From NCBI GenBank assembly GCA_936440205.1, contig OW387140.1:23991659-24055658 (forward strand): 64,000 nucleotides of DNA, in the 5' to 3' direction. Of this stretch, positions 1 to 13,208 are shown one piece after another (within the stretch, counting starts at the first letter, position 1; the number at the start of each line of letters is the position of its first letter). The notes under the pieces are model-generated. The model had not been told where the DNA came from, made no database searches, and worked only from the letters and a program-made list of their open reading frames with translations. The translations under genes were made by a program, and so were the position numbers. Source of the DNA: Lepidonotus clava. Taxonomy: Eukaryota > Annelida > Polychaeta > Phyllodocida > Polynoidae.

Positions 1-1748
1 AGCGGGTGCACTTTTAGGGGATGAAGGAGGAGGATGAGAATAACATCAACATCAATAACAACGATATGAACAACTGGAAGTAGAGAGGAAATATAGTTCG
101 CATACAGTATTCTACAGTTTCTCATTACTCAATATAATCCAATTACATTAGAAATATACATACTAGTGAGCGGGGGATGATAGATCTAAGCAGAACACCT
201 GCTGCTCTGATTCATTGGAAAGCTGCATTCATCAGACAGAGATATAAAAAATGTTGTTTATCTCCAAGCGTTATCCTTTATAACAAATAGGACCTGCTTT
301 TTAAGGATCGACCGGACAGACAGTAATCAATGTAATCGACGAAGAACTAAATTGAACAAATGCAAAACAAAAAAAACATTAGCAATTGTATTAAAAGGAT
401 CATTCAAATATTTCTATACATACATGCACATTGTTCGATAGAACAGTTATTTCACTATAATACTTATTGAGACATAAATGTGTCTATGTGCTTGAATTCC
501 ATTTCGGGACCTAGAACTCTGTCATCATTATATATAATGAGCTCTAAGGTTAATTGAATTTCAGTATAGAGTGTAAAAGCTATCTCGCAACTCACTGAAA
601 GCAATGTATTTTGTCTGGATTATCAGCAGTGTTCCCAGAGGCTCATCTATCAAAACAGTTGCAATGAGTTCCATGAATTGAAAACGATGTATTGTCCTAT
701 TTACCGTGTTTATGTGGATTCATATGTCCCCACTTCCACCATTCCCCAAGACTCAGGTTTACTTATGTGCTTTTCCCAGCAGTCCCTTTTCCACGAGTAC
801 CCTAATCCTACTTGATGACTGCACTCTCTCGCTCAATGTAAACGTTCAGAACGATCCACTGACTTTCCCGTTGAGCTTATGCTGCTTACAAATTTGGTGC
901 GAAGTTTTTCCACTTGTGTGTGCAGCCAATTCAGGCCTCACATCACAGAATGTCAGAGCCATTTGGGACTTGTGACCAGACAAACTAGCAGCGTCCGTCG
1001 GACCCAGCTGGCCGCTGATCGATGATTGTACTGCGACCACAGGAGATTGGCCAACTGTATTTTTCAGTATGTTTAGATGGGGGCACTGACGAGCGGAACT
1101 GACAAAGTATGTATCTGACCCAGGACTGGTATAATTAGATTGTAATGAAGAGAGTACGTGCCATGATGTGATATAATAACTATATGAGTCTGTATGAAAG
1201 GAGGTGCTGCAACCTATATTAAGTACCATCTCTATTCTTATCATAATGATTAATATAACTGTTAGGCTAATAGCCTTGGGGTACACGTGATACATACGTG
1301 CATAACTCCCATTCATTAGAGACATACAGGGCAGGCCCATGACTATTGTACTATTTTGTATCATGATCTTGCATAGAGTGAGGAGAAGTGATCAGCATAC
1401 ATATAGTCTACTGCCTCACTATAGATTATCATGCATAAGCCATTTCTAATTACCTAAAGCATGTTATTAACATATTTGTCCCATGTGACTTTACTTCGTT
1501 TGCTGAAGATCATAAAATAATCATGTTACTAAACCTCATGACGCTTACGGGTGTTCATTTTGTTAAATGAAAGTATCAATACATTATTCATATACGAGAC
1601 ATTCCACTTACCAGCTCAATCATACACAGATCAGACTGAGAGTAAAATACGTTAAGACGAGCACTATAGCCTGAAGTACGGCTTTCTGCCGCTAGGGCTA
1701 TACCTAAGTGAACAGTCTGACCCGACAGACTTTGAGAGCGCGAGATCT
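1..1748. other. Non-coding stretch, no supported gene
   Basis: Moderately AT-rich sequence. The longest open frame (minus strand, roughly 850-1360, about 170 codons) has no recognisable domain, no favourable start context and no convincing splice sites, so I do not call it. Nothing else is supported here. Confidence 0.5.
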
Positions 1749-1811
1749 CGTGACACCACGTAAGTCCCGGGACTCACCCACGGGCACCCCGGGATTACGT
1801 GGTCACGTGAT
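1749..1811. repeat. GC-rich hairpin
   Basis: An imperfect palindrome: a left arm reading GTGAC-A-CCACGTAAGTCCCGGG pairs with a right arm containing CCCGGGATTACGTGG and then TCACGTGA, around a loop of roughly 15 nt. It is much more GC-rich than its surroundings. The 12-mer CTAAGTGAACAG occurs on both sides (near 1705 and 1898), so it may be the core of a short foldback element. No coding role is visible. Confidence 0.6.
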
Positions 1812-2094
1812 AACCGAGGGGGCCATGTCGTACCAAGACCCGTCTCGTCACTTGTATTATAGAGGCCACAGGCAAAGATCTCTGGCAAGGGATTCTAAGT
1901 GAACAGATTATTTGATATCTGAATCTCCCTAACAGGACTTCAATATGCTCTCCACAGACTCTCGTCATAACTTATTTAGAATGAAATGGAAAAGATTTCT
2001 ATCAGGGGGAATACATACTGCAACATTGACTATGCTATTGGTTTTCTATTCACAAATTCCTTACAAATCTACGGGAAATGCAATCAGCCCCAGA

Positions 2095-2590
2095 CTGAGC
2101 ATACTGAAAGTAGCGTGAGAGACAGGTAGTTACGTACTGAAAGTTGCGTGAGATACAGGAAGTAGCATACTTAAAGTGATATGAGAGACGGGTAGTAGCA
2201 GATGAGAGACAGGTAGTAGCACAATAAAAGTGGCCTGAGAGACAGGTAGTAGTAGACTAAAAGTGGCCTGAGAGACAGGTAGTAGTAGACTGAAAGTGGC
2301 CTGAGAGCCAGGTAGAAGTAGACTGAAAGTGGCCTGAGAGCCAGGTAGTAGTAGACTGAAAGTGGCATGAGAGACAGGTAGTAGTAGACTGAAAGTGGCC
2401 TGAGAGACAGGTAGTAGCACACTAAAAGTGGCCTGAGAGACAGGTAGTGCAGTGATATTAGATACAGGTAGCAGAAGAATGAAATAGGTATGAAACAGGT
2501 AGTATCATAATGTGAGACAGGTTGTCGAAGGCTGAAATTGGTCTGAGACAGGCAGTAGCATAATACAATAATGTGAGAGACAGATAATAC
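2095..2590. repeat. 33-bp minisatellite
   Basis: Tandem array whose clearest units are 33 bp (for example GTGGCCTGAG recurs at 2230 and 2263). Unit core: AAAGTGGCCTGAGAGACAGG followed by TAGTAGTAGACTG. Units are well matched between about 2220 and 2450 and decay outward on both sides. Because 33 is divisible by three, the minus strand stays open in two frames and gives artefactual LLPVSQATFSL-type repeats. I regard these as non-coding. Confidence 0.85.
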
Positions 2591-2843
2591 TTTCCTACTG
2601 CGTAAGCAGACATTCTGAAAATTATATTTATATCATTGATATTGCCCCAGAACAGTTTAAGTGGGGGGAAATGTAGTATGCTGCATATGGTTTGAAAACT
2701 GATAGGCAATAGTATCATGAAACATGGATCTGCATGTACTACATTATCAGTTGCACGTAGCAGTAGGTGTGATTATTGCTCGTGACGATACGTAGTTAAT
2801 TGTTATGCGTGTGGCCAGCTTTAAAGATAATATAGGTGGCACT

Positions 2844-3050
2844 GGGCCCATATCTTCCTAATTAATTTGGCTGATCAGGGAAAGTTTGATCAGCATCTCC
2901 TGATCAGAAATTCTGCCTATCATGAATAAATTAACACCTAATATAAATACCTCTTTGACACAATTTTTCAGTAAAAGGCAAAATCACTGATCATAGGACC
3001 GTGATCAAATTTTCCCTGATCAGCTAAATTTGTTACGAAGATATGGGCCC
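2844..3050. mobile_element. MITE-like element, family A copy 1
   Basis: About 207 bp bounded by inverted ends GGGCCCATATCTTC...GAAGATATGGGCCC, with the similarity continuing inward through CTGATCAGGGA. No coding capacity. A second, more worn copy lies at 9782-9991 and shares the inner sequence (CTGATCAGGGAAAATTTGAT and a block around AAATTTATTAATGA). The family contains several CTGATCAG palindromes. I could not define a target duplication with confidence. Confidence 0.8.
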
Positions 3051-4861
3051 TGGTATGCAAAATAAGAAAAGTATCGGTACAGGTGATTGTGTACTTAAGG
3101 CAGAATTATTAATTGCAGAAGTGATGGTTCTTATAATTGATGTCATATCGTAACGAGGGGAAGGAAATCTTCATCAAGGTTTTTAGAGATCAAGGGGAAT
3201 CTAAAATAGAAGAATAAAAGAAAGTAGAATAAAAGAAACCAATTTGGAAAGTGAAAATGTCGGCGAGGATGAACTTATCAGTAAACCAAATAAGGTATAC
3301 AGCATTCCTGCCCCATGTCTCCGCGGAAAGACTACAGTATAATGATAAGTGTTGGAGACATTCATATCGTAATGGAATATGATGTAGTACTGGGGACGGG
3401 CAGTGTGATATGGAGAGTGGTAAAGATAAGCGGCACGGTCAAACAATCATAGTGGTGAAGAATGACCTTAATATGCAATAGTGGATGGGGAGGAGAAAGG
3501 AAAAGGAATACATTCAGAACCAGGAAGCAGACCTCTTTGTCGCTAATGTTCTCTTGACATGGAAAACTACTCTTTACAGGGCTCACAATACAAAGGGTGC
3601 TTTCTTTCCATTTGCGGTAAGGCCCCGTTATGATTATGAGGTAAGGAGGGATAATATCCAGCCGTCTGGCCTATTCCCCTATACAATATTCACGGCAGTA
3701 CCTCTACACCACCTACCGTCTGGGCACCTGTTTTCTTATTCAGGTCCAGTTCTTCCAATCGCTTAGATTCCCACTCAGGTCTACGAAATATAGGCCTCAT
3801 TTGATACGCCCTAGACAAACACAGTCGAACGAAAGCAACACCGTCTCAATATGTCTGCTGGTAAAAACAGAGCAAAGACTCAAAATAACTACGTTGACAG
3901 GGCTAACAACTTAAAAGGATCACATGCGTGAGGAAATAGCATCCATTAACATCTCCCCCAGCGAAGCCGGGCGGAAAGGCCCCCTTGGGGACTGTTAGTT
4001 GGTTGGGCCTCCAGTAACGGTAGATAAGCCTTATCGGTATACCCACTGAGAGCCCTCCTTAGGGGGGTTATAGAGCCCCCTCTACAGCCCATCCCACTTC
4101 AATTTAATCAAACACACCCTAAATGATGCTATGAATCAGCCGTGCAGTAAAAACCGTCTTTTATTGACCACAGGCTGTTTGCTCCCTGGGGGTCAGATAA
4201 GGTCATCTAGAGAGGTCTGGTGGCCAGCCTAGGAGGCGGGTGGTAAGGTCAAACGGTGCCGTCAACAGCCACAGAGTCCGAGCAGACCGCAGCCCAGCCC
4301 GGGAAAACAACACTTTCTCAAAATTACCGAACAAATGTATCTATGTGCTCGAGTAGTTTGGACAAAGGAATACAGCTATCATGAATAATCCGACTGGTTT
4401 TCATCTACTTTAAGTAGTTCTCTCCATTATGTACATTATTGATATAGCCATAATCTATGTCTATCTTGTAATAGACACAAGTCCACAACAACCGGAGTTG
4501 GGTTCGATGTAGCTTCCACACCTTTATTATTGATATAGTTAATAATTATATTTAAGCTGCACATGTATATGTGGAGGCGAAATATATTACCCTGTCTGTT
4601 CCCAGCCAAGCGTGCAATGTTATTATAAAGTCGCAGCAATGTATTGTATAATTCTGTTTTGGCTCTTATTGTTATTTTGATGGCACCCAATAACGTTGCT
4701 GCAGCGTGCTGCCTTGATATTGAGCAGCAATGGTATTGTTGTCAAAACAATCTGATCTGGTGGGGTTTTAACGTCACATTAAATAGAGCCAACATAATTT
4801 CCTGATTGGTGAGATCTCAACCTCGCCATTAAATAACATGATGTTACATGTCATTTTAGAC
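3051..4861. other. Non-coding; GC-rich patch at 3950-4310
   Basis: No gene supported. Bases 3950-4310 are noticeably richer in G and C than either side, with runs such as GGCCCCCTTGGGG and GGGGGGTTATAGAGCCCCC, and look like an inserted repeat fragment that I cannot assign. An open frame of about 90 codons at 3485-3766 shows no domain. Confidence 0.4.
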
Positions 4862-5210
4862 AAAGGGAGTCAAAACCAATGAAATTGATAATATTTTCAA
4901 AACTCAAAAAGTATAGAAATATGTTAAAAGAGTCTAGTTAAGGTCAGTGGTAAAGTATTAGCTCTGAAAACTAGCTCAAACCAAAGTAGAATTCCATAAG
5001 AGATGGTAAAATTCCCATTTGTTTGTCAACAAACTCCATTTTTGTTGATCCACATTAATTTATTTGAGCAAGAAAAACTTGTTTCCAATAATTTTCTACA
5101 ATATTTCATGGTTTAGATTTACCATGGGCCAGAAATAGGTTCAATGAATGGATTTCCATGATTATTTGAGTTTGGAAAATTTTGTGGATTTATTGGTTTT
5201 GGCTCCCTTT
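4862..5210. mobile_element. MITE-like element with ~46-bp inverted ends
   Basis: 349 bp bounded by AAAGGGAG(T/C)CAAAACCAAT and its reverse complement. Similarity continues for about 46 bp to AACTCAAA on each side. The AT-rich interior has no open frame. The structure is that of a non-autonomous DNA transposon. Flanks do not show an obvious duplication, so the superfamily is not assigned. Confidence 0.75.
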
Positions 5211-7962
5211 AATAACGGACTGACCAACCAACAATGTATGATCATAGAACATTGCTGCCACGTTGAAACTTGGCTGGGAGTCGTCTTAAATTATTTGTCA
5301 TGACTATGGTTACATATGATATAATTCTACTTCAATTGTAAATTGATGTTGCTTTTATCATGTCTAATCTAGCACCCTGGGACAATTCTAAACACAGTAG
5401 GGGGGCTTTCCAATGTATTAAAAATATTAGCATTCATGAATGTGTTCACTGTATATCTTCGCCTTGTAGAAATGAAGTCCCAGCTCATATTCATACAATG
5501 TAAAGCATCACATGTCTACAGATACGATGGTTTATGTTTCTAAATCAATTGACCTTTATGTTCTTGCTAGATAACGTTGTTTTGAAGGTAATCAACTGTT
5601 TGCCTCCAGAGGGCGGTGGTTTTGCGGGGACAGAAGGCGGGTGCAGGAGGCGGGGACAGGAGGCGGGGACAGGAGACAGGAGGCAGGGGACATGAGGCAG
5701 GGGACAGGAGGTAGAAGCGGTAGTTGTAAATAGACCTCTGCTGTAATTACCCACACATGACCAAACAGTAGATGGGAGAGACGCCCCATTTGTCTGGTCT
5801 AAGTATACAGCAATTACCGATTAGATGGGGAAAGTCAATTAGAATCTAATGACAGCAATGGCATCCATCGGAACTGTTGTTTTATTCTTTCGTGGAATCT
5901 AAGAGGTTTGTTTACGACTATTTGTGTTTAGTTGTCTTAAATCAAATTGATTCAGAAGACGGATAAAGTTGCTAGAATGAGGGTAAGAATGATCTCTTTG
6001 ATAAAATCAGGACTTTGACAGTGATCATCGGTGATCAATAAAAGGGAGGATAGTCCTGGGATGGAATAAGAGTAATTGAAATTGACAATGAAGGCAGTAC
6101 TCTGACAATTAAATGTTAGGCTTTTAGGTTTTTGTTTCGATAGAGTGGGAAAATTGGATATTGGTTAATACTGCAGATGTGATTGATGTATAGTGGATTA
6201 TCCGATTTGTGTTAATTAAAATCTACTAATCTACTAATCGATTTTAATGTAACCGAATCCTTCCACAGACTGTAGATAAAACCTATTGTACCTGATAATT
6301 CATCCGCTTCCTTAAAGTTTAGCCGATTGATAAAAAGAATAGACTCGTTTTAAGAGCTCCATTTGATATTGAATTTAGTAATATTCAGACATCTTGTTTT
6401 AACAGAAAAACAACAATCTATATGAACTCATGTTATTTCAAACATGTTTTAAGTTCTCTGGGAATATACCCTCTGATATACAGACATGATAAGCACATCC
6501 GATTCAAAGGAAAACTAAAGTTTGCAGCAAAAAATTATTTTGTATATCCAAGAATTTATATTGCAAACAGAGAAATATCAATTGATATAAATACAGGTTA
6601 TTTTGTTAGGAAAATTATCAGGAGTTCGCAAAAGTTTGACGAATGTCACAGTAAAAATTGAATAGTAAATCTTGCTCCCATGTAGGAAAATGCTAAAATC
6701 AGTCACCCTGACTGAAGGCGCCTGCACGTTATTGCCCGAAAGCTCAGCCCTTTGATGAGCTCATAATTTTGTCTTTCAGACAGTCTCATTTCAAAATCAA
6801 CATGGTTCAGCAATGTATGGTGAAACTGAATGATAATACGTTTTGAGTACCCCTTGAGTTCCAGGGGCTCGGACGTGCTGCATGCAGTATTTTTCTACCC
6901 CTAGTTGTTTATTCGTCAGGGGAAGGGCTTATTTCATCTCAGCAACAGCACGTTTCAAAATGCAGAAGCGTATTGCTGTGATAAACACTATTTGCCTAAA
7001 CAATATTTCACGGTGTTATATTGTGCATAGAAAATAAACTCCGCAATTATCATGATATAAAATGTTGGATTTCAAGCCTGTCATTTGTGAATGCTGCGTT
7101 GGATCCTAACACATCGAACTGGCCAACTGGACATCGAGGGCGTTCTGAACAAAGAATTCTAATGAATAGCATAAAATTCGATAATGAACTGCAAACGGGA
7201 GCATGGTTCATATGGTAACGGCCTTTAGACACTGTAAGCTCTCATTAATTTAGAATGACAACAGGCCAAATGTGACTGCAATGGAAAAAACACCTATACG
7301 ATGAGACTGAGCATACAAGAATTCTGCGTACGTTTACAAAGCTTTCTATTCAATGTTGCCTTTGTTCCGTAGGACTGTCTTGAAGCAAAGAAATCACGTT
7401 TTATTGATGCCATCCAATAGTTCATTGCCTCCCTCTCCTGAAATATTCATCCCAACTCTGTCAGCCATCATCTTTTACTTCGTAATTCTGTCTTTCTTTC
7501 TTACTACGATCAGCATAGACTGTAGGCGTTTTGGAGGATTATCACGTAATCCTCTTACCGCACGAGCAGCAGTTTTTCCCCAATATAAAAGAACTGTATG
7601 AATGAGACATAATAGTAAGGAATCAACAGCTAAACTCTATTCAAAAGATTAAATATCTTATCACGCATTAATAGACGCAATTTCACAAACTACAAGGAAT
7701 TGTTTAAAGTGAAGAGATAACTTTCAAGCAAATTCAACACAGGAAATCTTTTACTTTGGGTCGAGTTCAAAGAATGTCCAAAACAATCGAAATAGCCACT
7801 CTGAGTTAGGTTTCTTTTTTGCTAATAGCTACCAGTACAGTACCATAACGCAAACAAGCAAATGTGTATATCGAAGTCTCATAATATTACCAAACCATAA
7901 TTATAATATTATGGCAAAATGTGTGGTTTTCATGATTACCTAAAGTAGTGTCGATGTCTGAA
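5211..7962. other. Non-coding, with a short G-rich minisatellite
   Basis: No supported gene. Bases 5625-5715 are a purine-rich array of GGGGACAGGAGGC-like units (about 13 bp) with several GGG/GGGG runs on the plus strand, which could form a G-quadruplex. Open frames of 60-80 codons elsewhere (for example 6422-6661 and 7353-7601) lack recognisable domains and are left uncalled. Confidence 0.45.
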
Positions 7963-8127
7963 GCCCTGTTTCCACTAGCCGATTTGACTACAGATTGGCA
8001 GTGGGATTATTAGTTAATTATGAACATATTATATACCATTAGAAAGCGTTTTTAATTCTCTTTCAAATGGTACATGTAAGATATAATCTTTTGTTATAGT
8101 GTTTAAATCGATTGGTGGAAACAGGGC
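7963..8127. mobile_element. Short MITE-like element
   Basis: 165 bp with inverted ends GCCCTGTTTCCAC(T/C)A...GGTGGAAACAGGGC, which resemble hAT-type ends (CAGGG-like). No coding capacity and no clear 8-bp duplication, so it is either worn or of another family. Confidence 0.6.
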
Positions 8128-9781
8128 ATTACTCGTTGGTGTTAGAAGACCGACCAATTCGTGCCTTCCTGGTGCAGCACAGACGGCCCTTTGGCAGCAT
8201 GCAGCCTCTGCAGCAACCTCTCGTGGAAACATAGAAAACTAAAAGGATTTGTGACTGAAGTGCCATCTGTGAACTACATCTCCCAAGTTGTCCAGTATTC
8301 AACCTTTCAACGTACTCAAAAATAAATATCGAATGTCAAATTAATGTGCCTCAATAATAATTATACATTTTCATTGACCATGTTACTATTAAAGAGAGTC
8401 AAAAGCCCATTCCATATTTTGTACATCTTAGGGGTTGTGACGGTTGGATAAGATACATCGTACAAGACATCCAAGTCTTAACAAGTTAGATTGCTGGAAT
8501 AAGCAATAATCATGTTTTCTACACCTAAAAGTTCTGCTAAAATGTCATGACTTCTTGAATTTGATAAATTGACATAATCAGAGCTTTGCCAGCCAGTATC
8601 TCGAGGCAATGGAATTAGTGGTCGGACATAATGGGTTAGGCTGACAAATAATTGTTAGATCTATTTAGCATTGGTTCCTATGTAAAAAAAAGTCATCATA
8701 ATTCACTGAGTTTCAAACACAATAGGAGCAATTTGTCAACTAAATTGCATTGGTTCATTTTGTTTTAGGCCATGGTATTTTAATTGTATTTCATAGAATG
8801 TTTTGATATGTATGGGATATGCTTATGGCATGTTCATTCTACGTTTAAGTATTGCATTAGGTGTCTTTACAGAGATGGCACAGACCCTGTTGGTTCAAGA
8901 CGATTGCTTGACGAGACGATATTTTATTCAAGTTATATTAAAACAACAAGATATAACATTGCTTATGCAACAAAATGATATTTTAAAAAGACGACCCATG
9001 CGGGGTGTCAGAGTTCAGAGGTCACATATTGCAGTGGCCCCAGAAGGCCCTCGAGGGTGATCTTTGTGTTATTGTCTGATTTTACTGAAAATAATGCTAA
9101 AATTATAGCGTGGCAAAAAGTACGAAAAGGGATGTGGGGATTGATTGTCGTGCTTCTTGACTTCCCGATTTGGCCATGTCCCGGGAATGGAAACACAACT
9201 AGATGGGGGTGCTGCTCAGAAATGTGCCTCGTGTACTCAACGGTGGACTGTCTGTGATGTGGGGGAAGGATGAACCTCCTAGTACTTGGGTTGGCTTGGG
9301 GAGGAGAAAAAGGATGGGGGTGGTGGATGATGGTGTGTATGTGCGTCTGTAGTTGACCATGTGCCGGCAGGTGGACCAGGCCAGGAAAACCAGGGGAGAT
9401 CTGGGTCTGCATGACTTCTTACTCGACATTGGGTTGTGGTTCATCTACTACTTGTGCGCTATTTTCCCCCCCATTTATATAGGATACAATTCAAACAGTG
9501 TGTCTGGTCTCCCATTGCAGTACTGTGGAACATTCGGGCATACTTCCTTGCAGGGGTCATCCAAATGTCCTATTTTCCATGCTGAACTGCATGGGACTCA
9601 AAAACATGCAGTGCCAATGCCAATGAGTGGTACCAACGCCTCAACAACATTGACCACCCCAACCTCGTCTCATGCCTCTTGCCCCTCTTCGTTGTCGTCA
9701 TGCCTGTGTCAGCCTGTCCCTCTTTAATCATTGGTTAATCGACTCACATGGTCATAATTACGTTTTTCTGATGTCACTTCC
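8128..9781. other. Non-coding stretch
   Basis: No supported gene. Overlapping open frames between 9000 and 9730 on both strands (up to about 134 codons) coincide with a locally G-rich stretch that lacks stops. None shows a domain I recognise. Confidence 0.4.
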
Positions 9782-9991
9782 GGGCCCATATCTTTATAAC
9801 TGATTTGGCTGATCAGGGAAAATTTGATTAGGGTCCCAAGATCAGTGATTTTACCTTTTACCAAAATTTATAGTGTTATTGCAAAATAGCATCAAAGAGA
9901 AATTATTAGGTGTAAAATTTATTAATGACAGACAAAATTTCTGATCATGGGACCCTAATCAAATTTTCCCTGATCAACAAAATCAGTTACA
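9782..9991. mobile_element. MITE-like element, family A copy 2
   Basis: Left end GGGCCCATATCTTTATAACTGA. The right end matches inward from the reverse complement of TGATCAGGGAAAATTT but has lost the outer GGGCCC segment. It shares its inner sequence with 2844-3050, in the opposite orientation. Non-coding. Confidence 0.75.
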
Positions 9992-10242
9992 GGTTTACAT
10001 GATTTCATGCATTGACCTAATTAATGACTTAATAATCAGGGCTTTCTCGTCAATATGAGAATATTTCTGTAAAGATGAAAACACTTATTTATTCATTATG
10101 ATGGGACATTAAAACAGTTATTCTATTATTCTCACATCATACATACATTCTTCTTTGTCTTTAAAACTTGTATCAAACATGAACCACCCATGGATTCATC
10201 ACAACAGCATATTGCGATTTTGCTGCTCAACCTCTCAGACAA

Positions 10243-10479
10243 TTAAAGCCCAAATTATACTATGCGTCGGGTGTCTGGTCTGGCGAGGTATAATACTATG
10301 CATTTCGGCATGTGTTGTGGTTGTGTTGGCATACGTTGGGTCATGTAGGTATGCGTTGGCACATGTTGGCACACAATGCTTTTAAAAAAAACATGTTGGT
10401 AAGATAACATGAATCAGACGCGTTGGGCAACGTGACCCAAGGCGAACGTGACCCGACGCCTAGATTAGTATAGCCTTAA
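10243..10479. mobile_element. TTAA-flanked MITE-like element
   Basis: 237 bp starting and ending with TTAA. Inward of that the two ends share (A)AGCC/GGC, then TATACTA and GCGTCGGGT in inverted orientation. TTAA duplications are made by piggyBac and Kolobok transposases. The interior contains repeated GTTGGCA(C/T)A(T/C)GTTGG motifs. No coding capacity. Confidence 0.55.
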
Positions 10480-11740
10480 GCGATAAAACGCAAACCAACA
10501 TGAGATTATAGATGAAATGCCATATATATCATTCAAGGGGATGTTTTAAGCTTCCAAATGATACAAAACGTGTGGTCTAGAAAAGGTATTATTTATCGGT
10601 TTGATGTTCGAGTGTCTTTTTACAACATGATGTCACACGTTTTTGAAGGAATCAAAAGAATCTCTCCATGGCAACCAGCTGACTATCATTCGGTAAATTA
10701 TAGGAACAAAACGTTTCATTAACATTCCAAAAAAGAACATTCTCGAAATGAATTGAGCACAAAACGTTAGTATATCTTTTATGACAGGTAAACCACTATT
10801 TATCATAGAATTACTCAATTTCGTTAAAATGTTATTCATAGGGTATGCAGGACAAATCCCCCCAGAGCAGAGTGTTGGGTCACTTTTAGGCAACAATACT
10901 GTACATGTATATTGTACAGTATCATTGCAATTAAGTATCGTATCTTAATATCATTACGATAAGATATCATAATGAATTGCATCAAAGTAGATACTTGATT
11001 GAATATAATAAAGGTTGATAATATATGGTTGAAAAGATAAAGCGCCATATCAGAACAGCTACAGAACACCAACTTATACCGGTAGGGGTCCCCACTGCTC
11101 CGCCGCCTTCCGGCTATCTTGGTCCGTCTAGGTACCCCTTGTTAACCCCGTCTCCCTGGATCCATAAGGCGCCCATCAAAACTTTGTATGCTGACGGTTG
11201 GAAATGAATTCTTCAAGTATTGATATACTTTTGAGTACGATGAACTGCTTTACTCTCTCCCTAGATAACTTGAAGACTGATTCAAAATATTCTTCTCGTT
11301 TCTATGCAGGTAACAAAACGTTATTGATAGAAACAGAGTCACCTAGCTTCAGGAGCTTTCGGCTAGTGCCCTGCGGGCTTGTGGAAGTTATTTTCATGAA
11401 TCAGAGCAGTATAGTAGTTGTCATTTGCCCAAAAGTGGAGATTAGCTACAATATTATGTGGTATTTATTTCCAAGGCATGCATATGTGGATAACAGATGT
11501 ACATAATATTGATACATTTATCTTATGCCTTCTGGTAATAACCAATCAATCAAGTTGTGAAGGAACTATACACATTAAAGCCGTTCTTCTGTTAAGTGCC
11601 CCCAACTATCATGTATCGCACATGACCTGTCTATTATGCTGCTAGAACTACTTGTAAAATAATGTGGCTACACACCGTTTGATTAATCTTCAGGGGACCA
11701 TTCCATAAAAAGAAACGAGCTTTTAAGATTTATCATTTCG
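10480..11740. other. Non-coding stretch
   Basis: No supported gene. Overlapping open frames at 11025-11645 have no domain and no consistent splice sites. Confidence 0.35.
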
Positions 11741-12630
11741 TTTCAGAAACAAGATACACACAAAACATGTATCCCTGCGTTCTGTACGCAGGTATGCAAA
11801 AGAGTGCGTACCCCTCTAACAGCTGTCTAAAAGCTGCAACAGGTAATTTAGTGTTCGTAAGTGATTTTTAATATTCGTATATTTTTTTTTTATCATGAAG
11901 GTATAGCACTACTAGAACGTATGGGGTATCACTGTAAAGATTATTTTACAAGGGATTCAGAAGTGAAAACCAATACAGAATTGGTTGAGAACTGACGGAG
12001 CTATTAAAGAAAAACAAGAAATTATCTCAAATTCAATAGCTTGGCCATTGTGTGCGTAACTACAAGTTATCTTTTTTTTTTGACATTAAGCACATTTTTA
12101 CTTACTAACACTATTTGCGCACAGATTCATAGTTAATCCAGACACTTACGAACATTTTTGGTGGAACAGCGCCCTGATGTACTGCTAAGCCGTGTGTGTG
12201 CACAGTATTACATCGTAAATATCTAATTTCTAAAGATACTATTTTGCAATTTTTCTAAATGCTTTTACGCAAAAAGATACACACAAAATGATTTTATTTA
12301 TTCCACAAACTAGATAGGCATGAAAATTACATTTCTGTGCACTGTGCGCAGCAATGCAAAAATGTGCGCAAGTCCTCAAAACCTGCGACAGGTTATTAAG
12401 TGTTGCTATAAATGCTTTTCAATATTACAGAGCCCTCAGACTATAATAACATTTGAGGTACCAATAAAAAACAATTTAATGAAGAACCCGATATCAAAAA
12501 ACACGTGACAATCGTTTAAAAGCTCACAGAGTTATCAATACAACATGCCAAAATTATCGAATATGAAATTCTTAGTCCCCCATGACCATTTTGTGTGCAA
12601 ATCGCAAGTTATGATTGTCATTTGAGCACT
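11741..12630. repeat. Diverged direct duplication
   Basis: Two related segments, about 11745-12090 and 12275-12630, run in the same order: AAGATACACACAAAA; a (G/C)TGCG..CGCA-type segment; ATGCAAAA(G/A)(A)GTGCG; a GCGACAGGT/GCAACAGGT motif; then a terminal CGCAAGTTATG / ACAAGTTATC block. The copies are offset by about 535 bp. They look like an old tandem duplication or two copies of one repeat family. Non-coding. Confidence 0.5.
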
Positions 12631-13208
12631 ACGCAAATCTGTCCTCGCTACCCATAGTCGCATACGAATACAAAGTGAAATCTTGACAATTGCGTTCGCT
12701 TTTTGTGGCACGACACCCATGATTATTCTAATGTTTATGGGAAATGACCATGAATAGCTTTCTGTGTTATTTTGCCTTAAAAAGATGTAATATTGAGAAG
12801 AGAAAACAAGGAATTGATGTGACGCCTTTCACGTGCGGATGTCAGCGTTCTGGAATAGGACGCGAGTCCATTATTTGGGCCAGAATTTCGTGCAGTTTGA
12901 AAGATAATTAATTAGATAAATAGGAGAAAAAGCAGGAAATCAAATCAAGGAAAAATAAGAAAACAAGTTAACACAAACAGATGTTATTTAAACGAGGAAG
13001 TTAATTACAGATTAGGTTATTCGCGACTGGTTGGAGTAAAAACATCGAACAATTAACACTTTAAGATGAAAAAGTAAAATACAACCTTTTCTTTTATTCA
13101 ATTTGGTCTCAAAGAAAATTTAACCCTCTACAAAAAATGATAAAGGATGGGTAAACACAAAAAATGTGTGTGCAGAGTGCAGACAATTATATGACTACAT
13201 TTGAGCCC

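Noticed and set aside
846-1364. Minus-strand open frame of about 172 codons
   Set aside because: No recognisable domain, no start context or splice support, and an opposing open frame over part of it; likely chance.
2130-2422. Repetitive Leu/Tyr/Pro-rich proteins on the minus strand
   Set aside because: Open only because the minisatellite period is a multiple of three; two frames are open at once.
2095-2590. CRISPR-like regular array
   Set aside because: Units are contiguous, with no unique spacers, and the DNA is animal; it is a minisatellite.
9008-9727. Overlapping open frames on both strands, faintly like a transposase fragment
   Set aside because: Similarity was limited to a few residues in a short frame and could not be supported.
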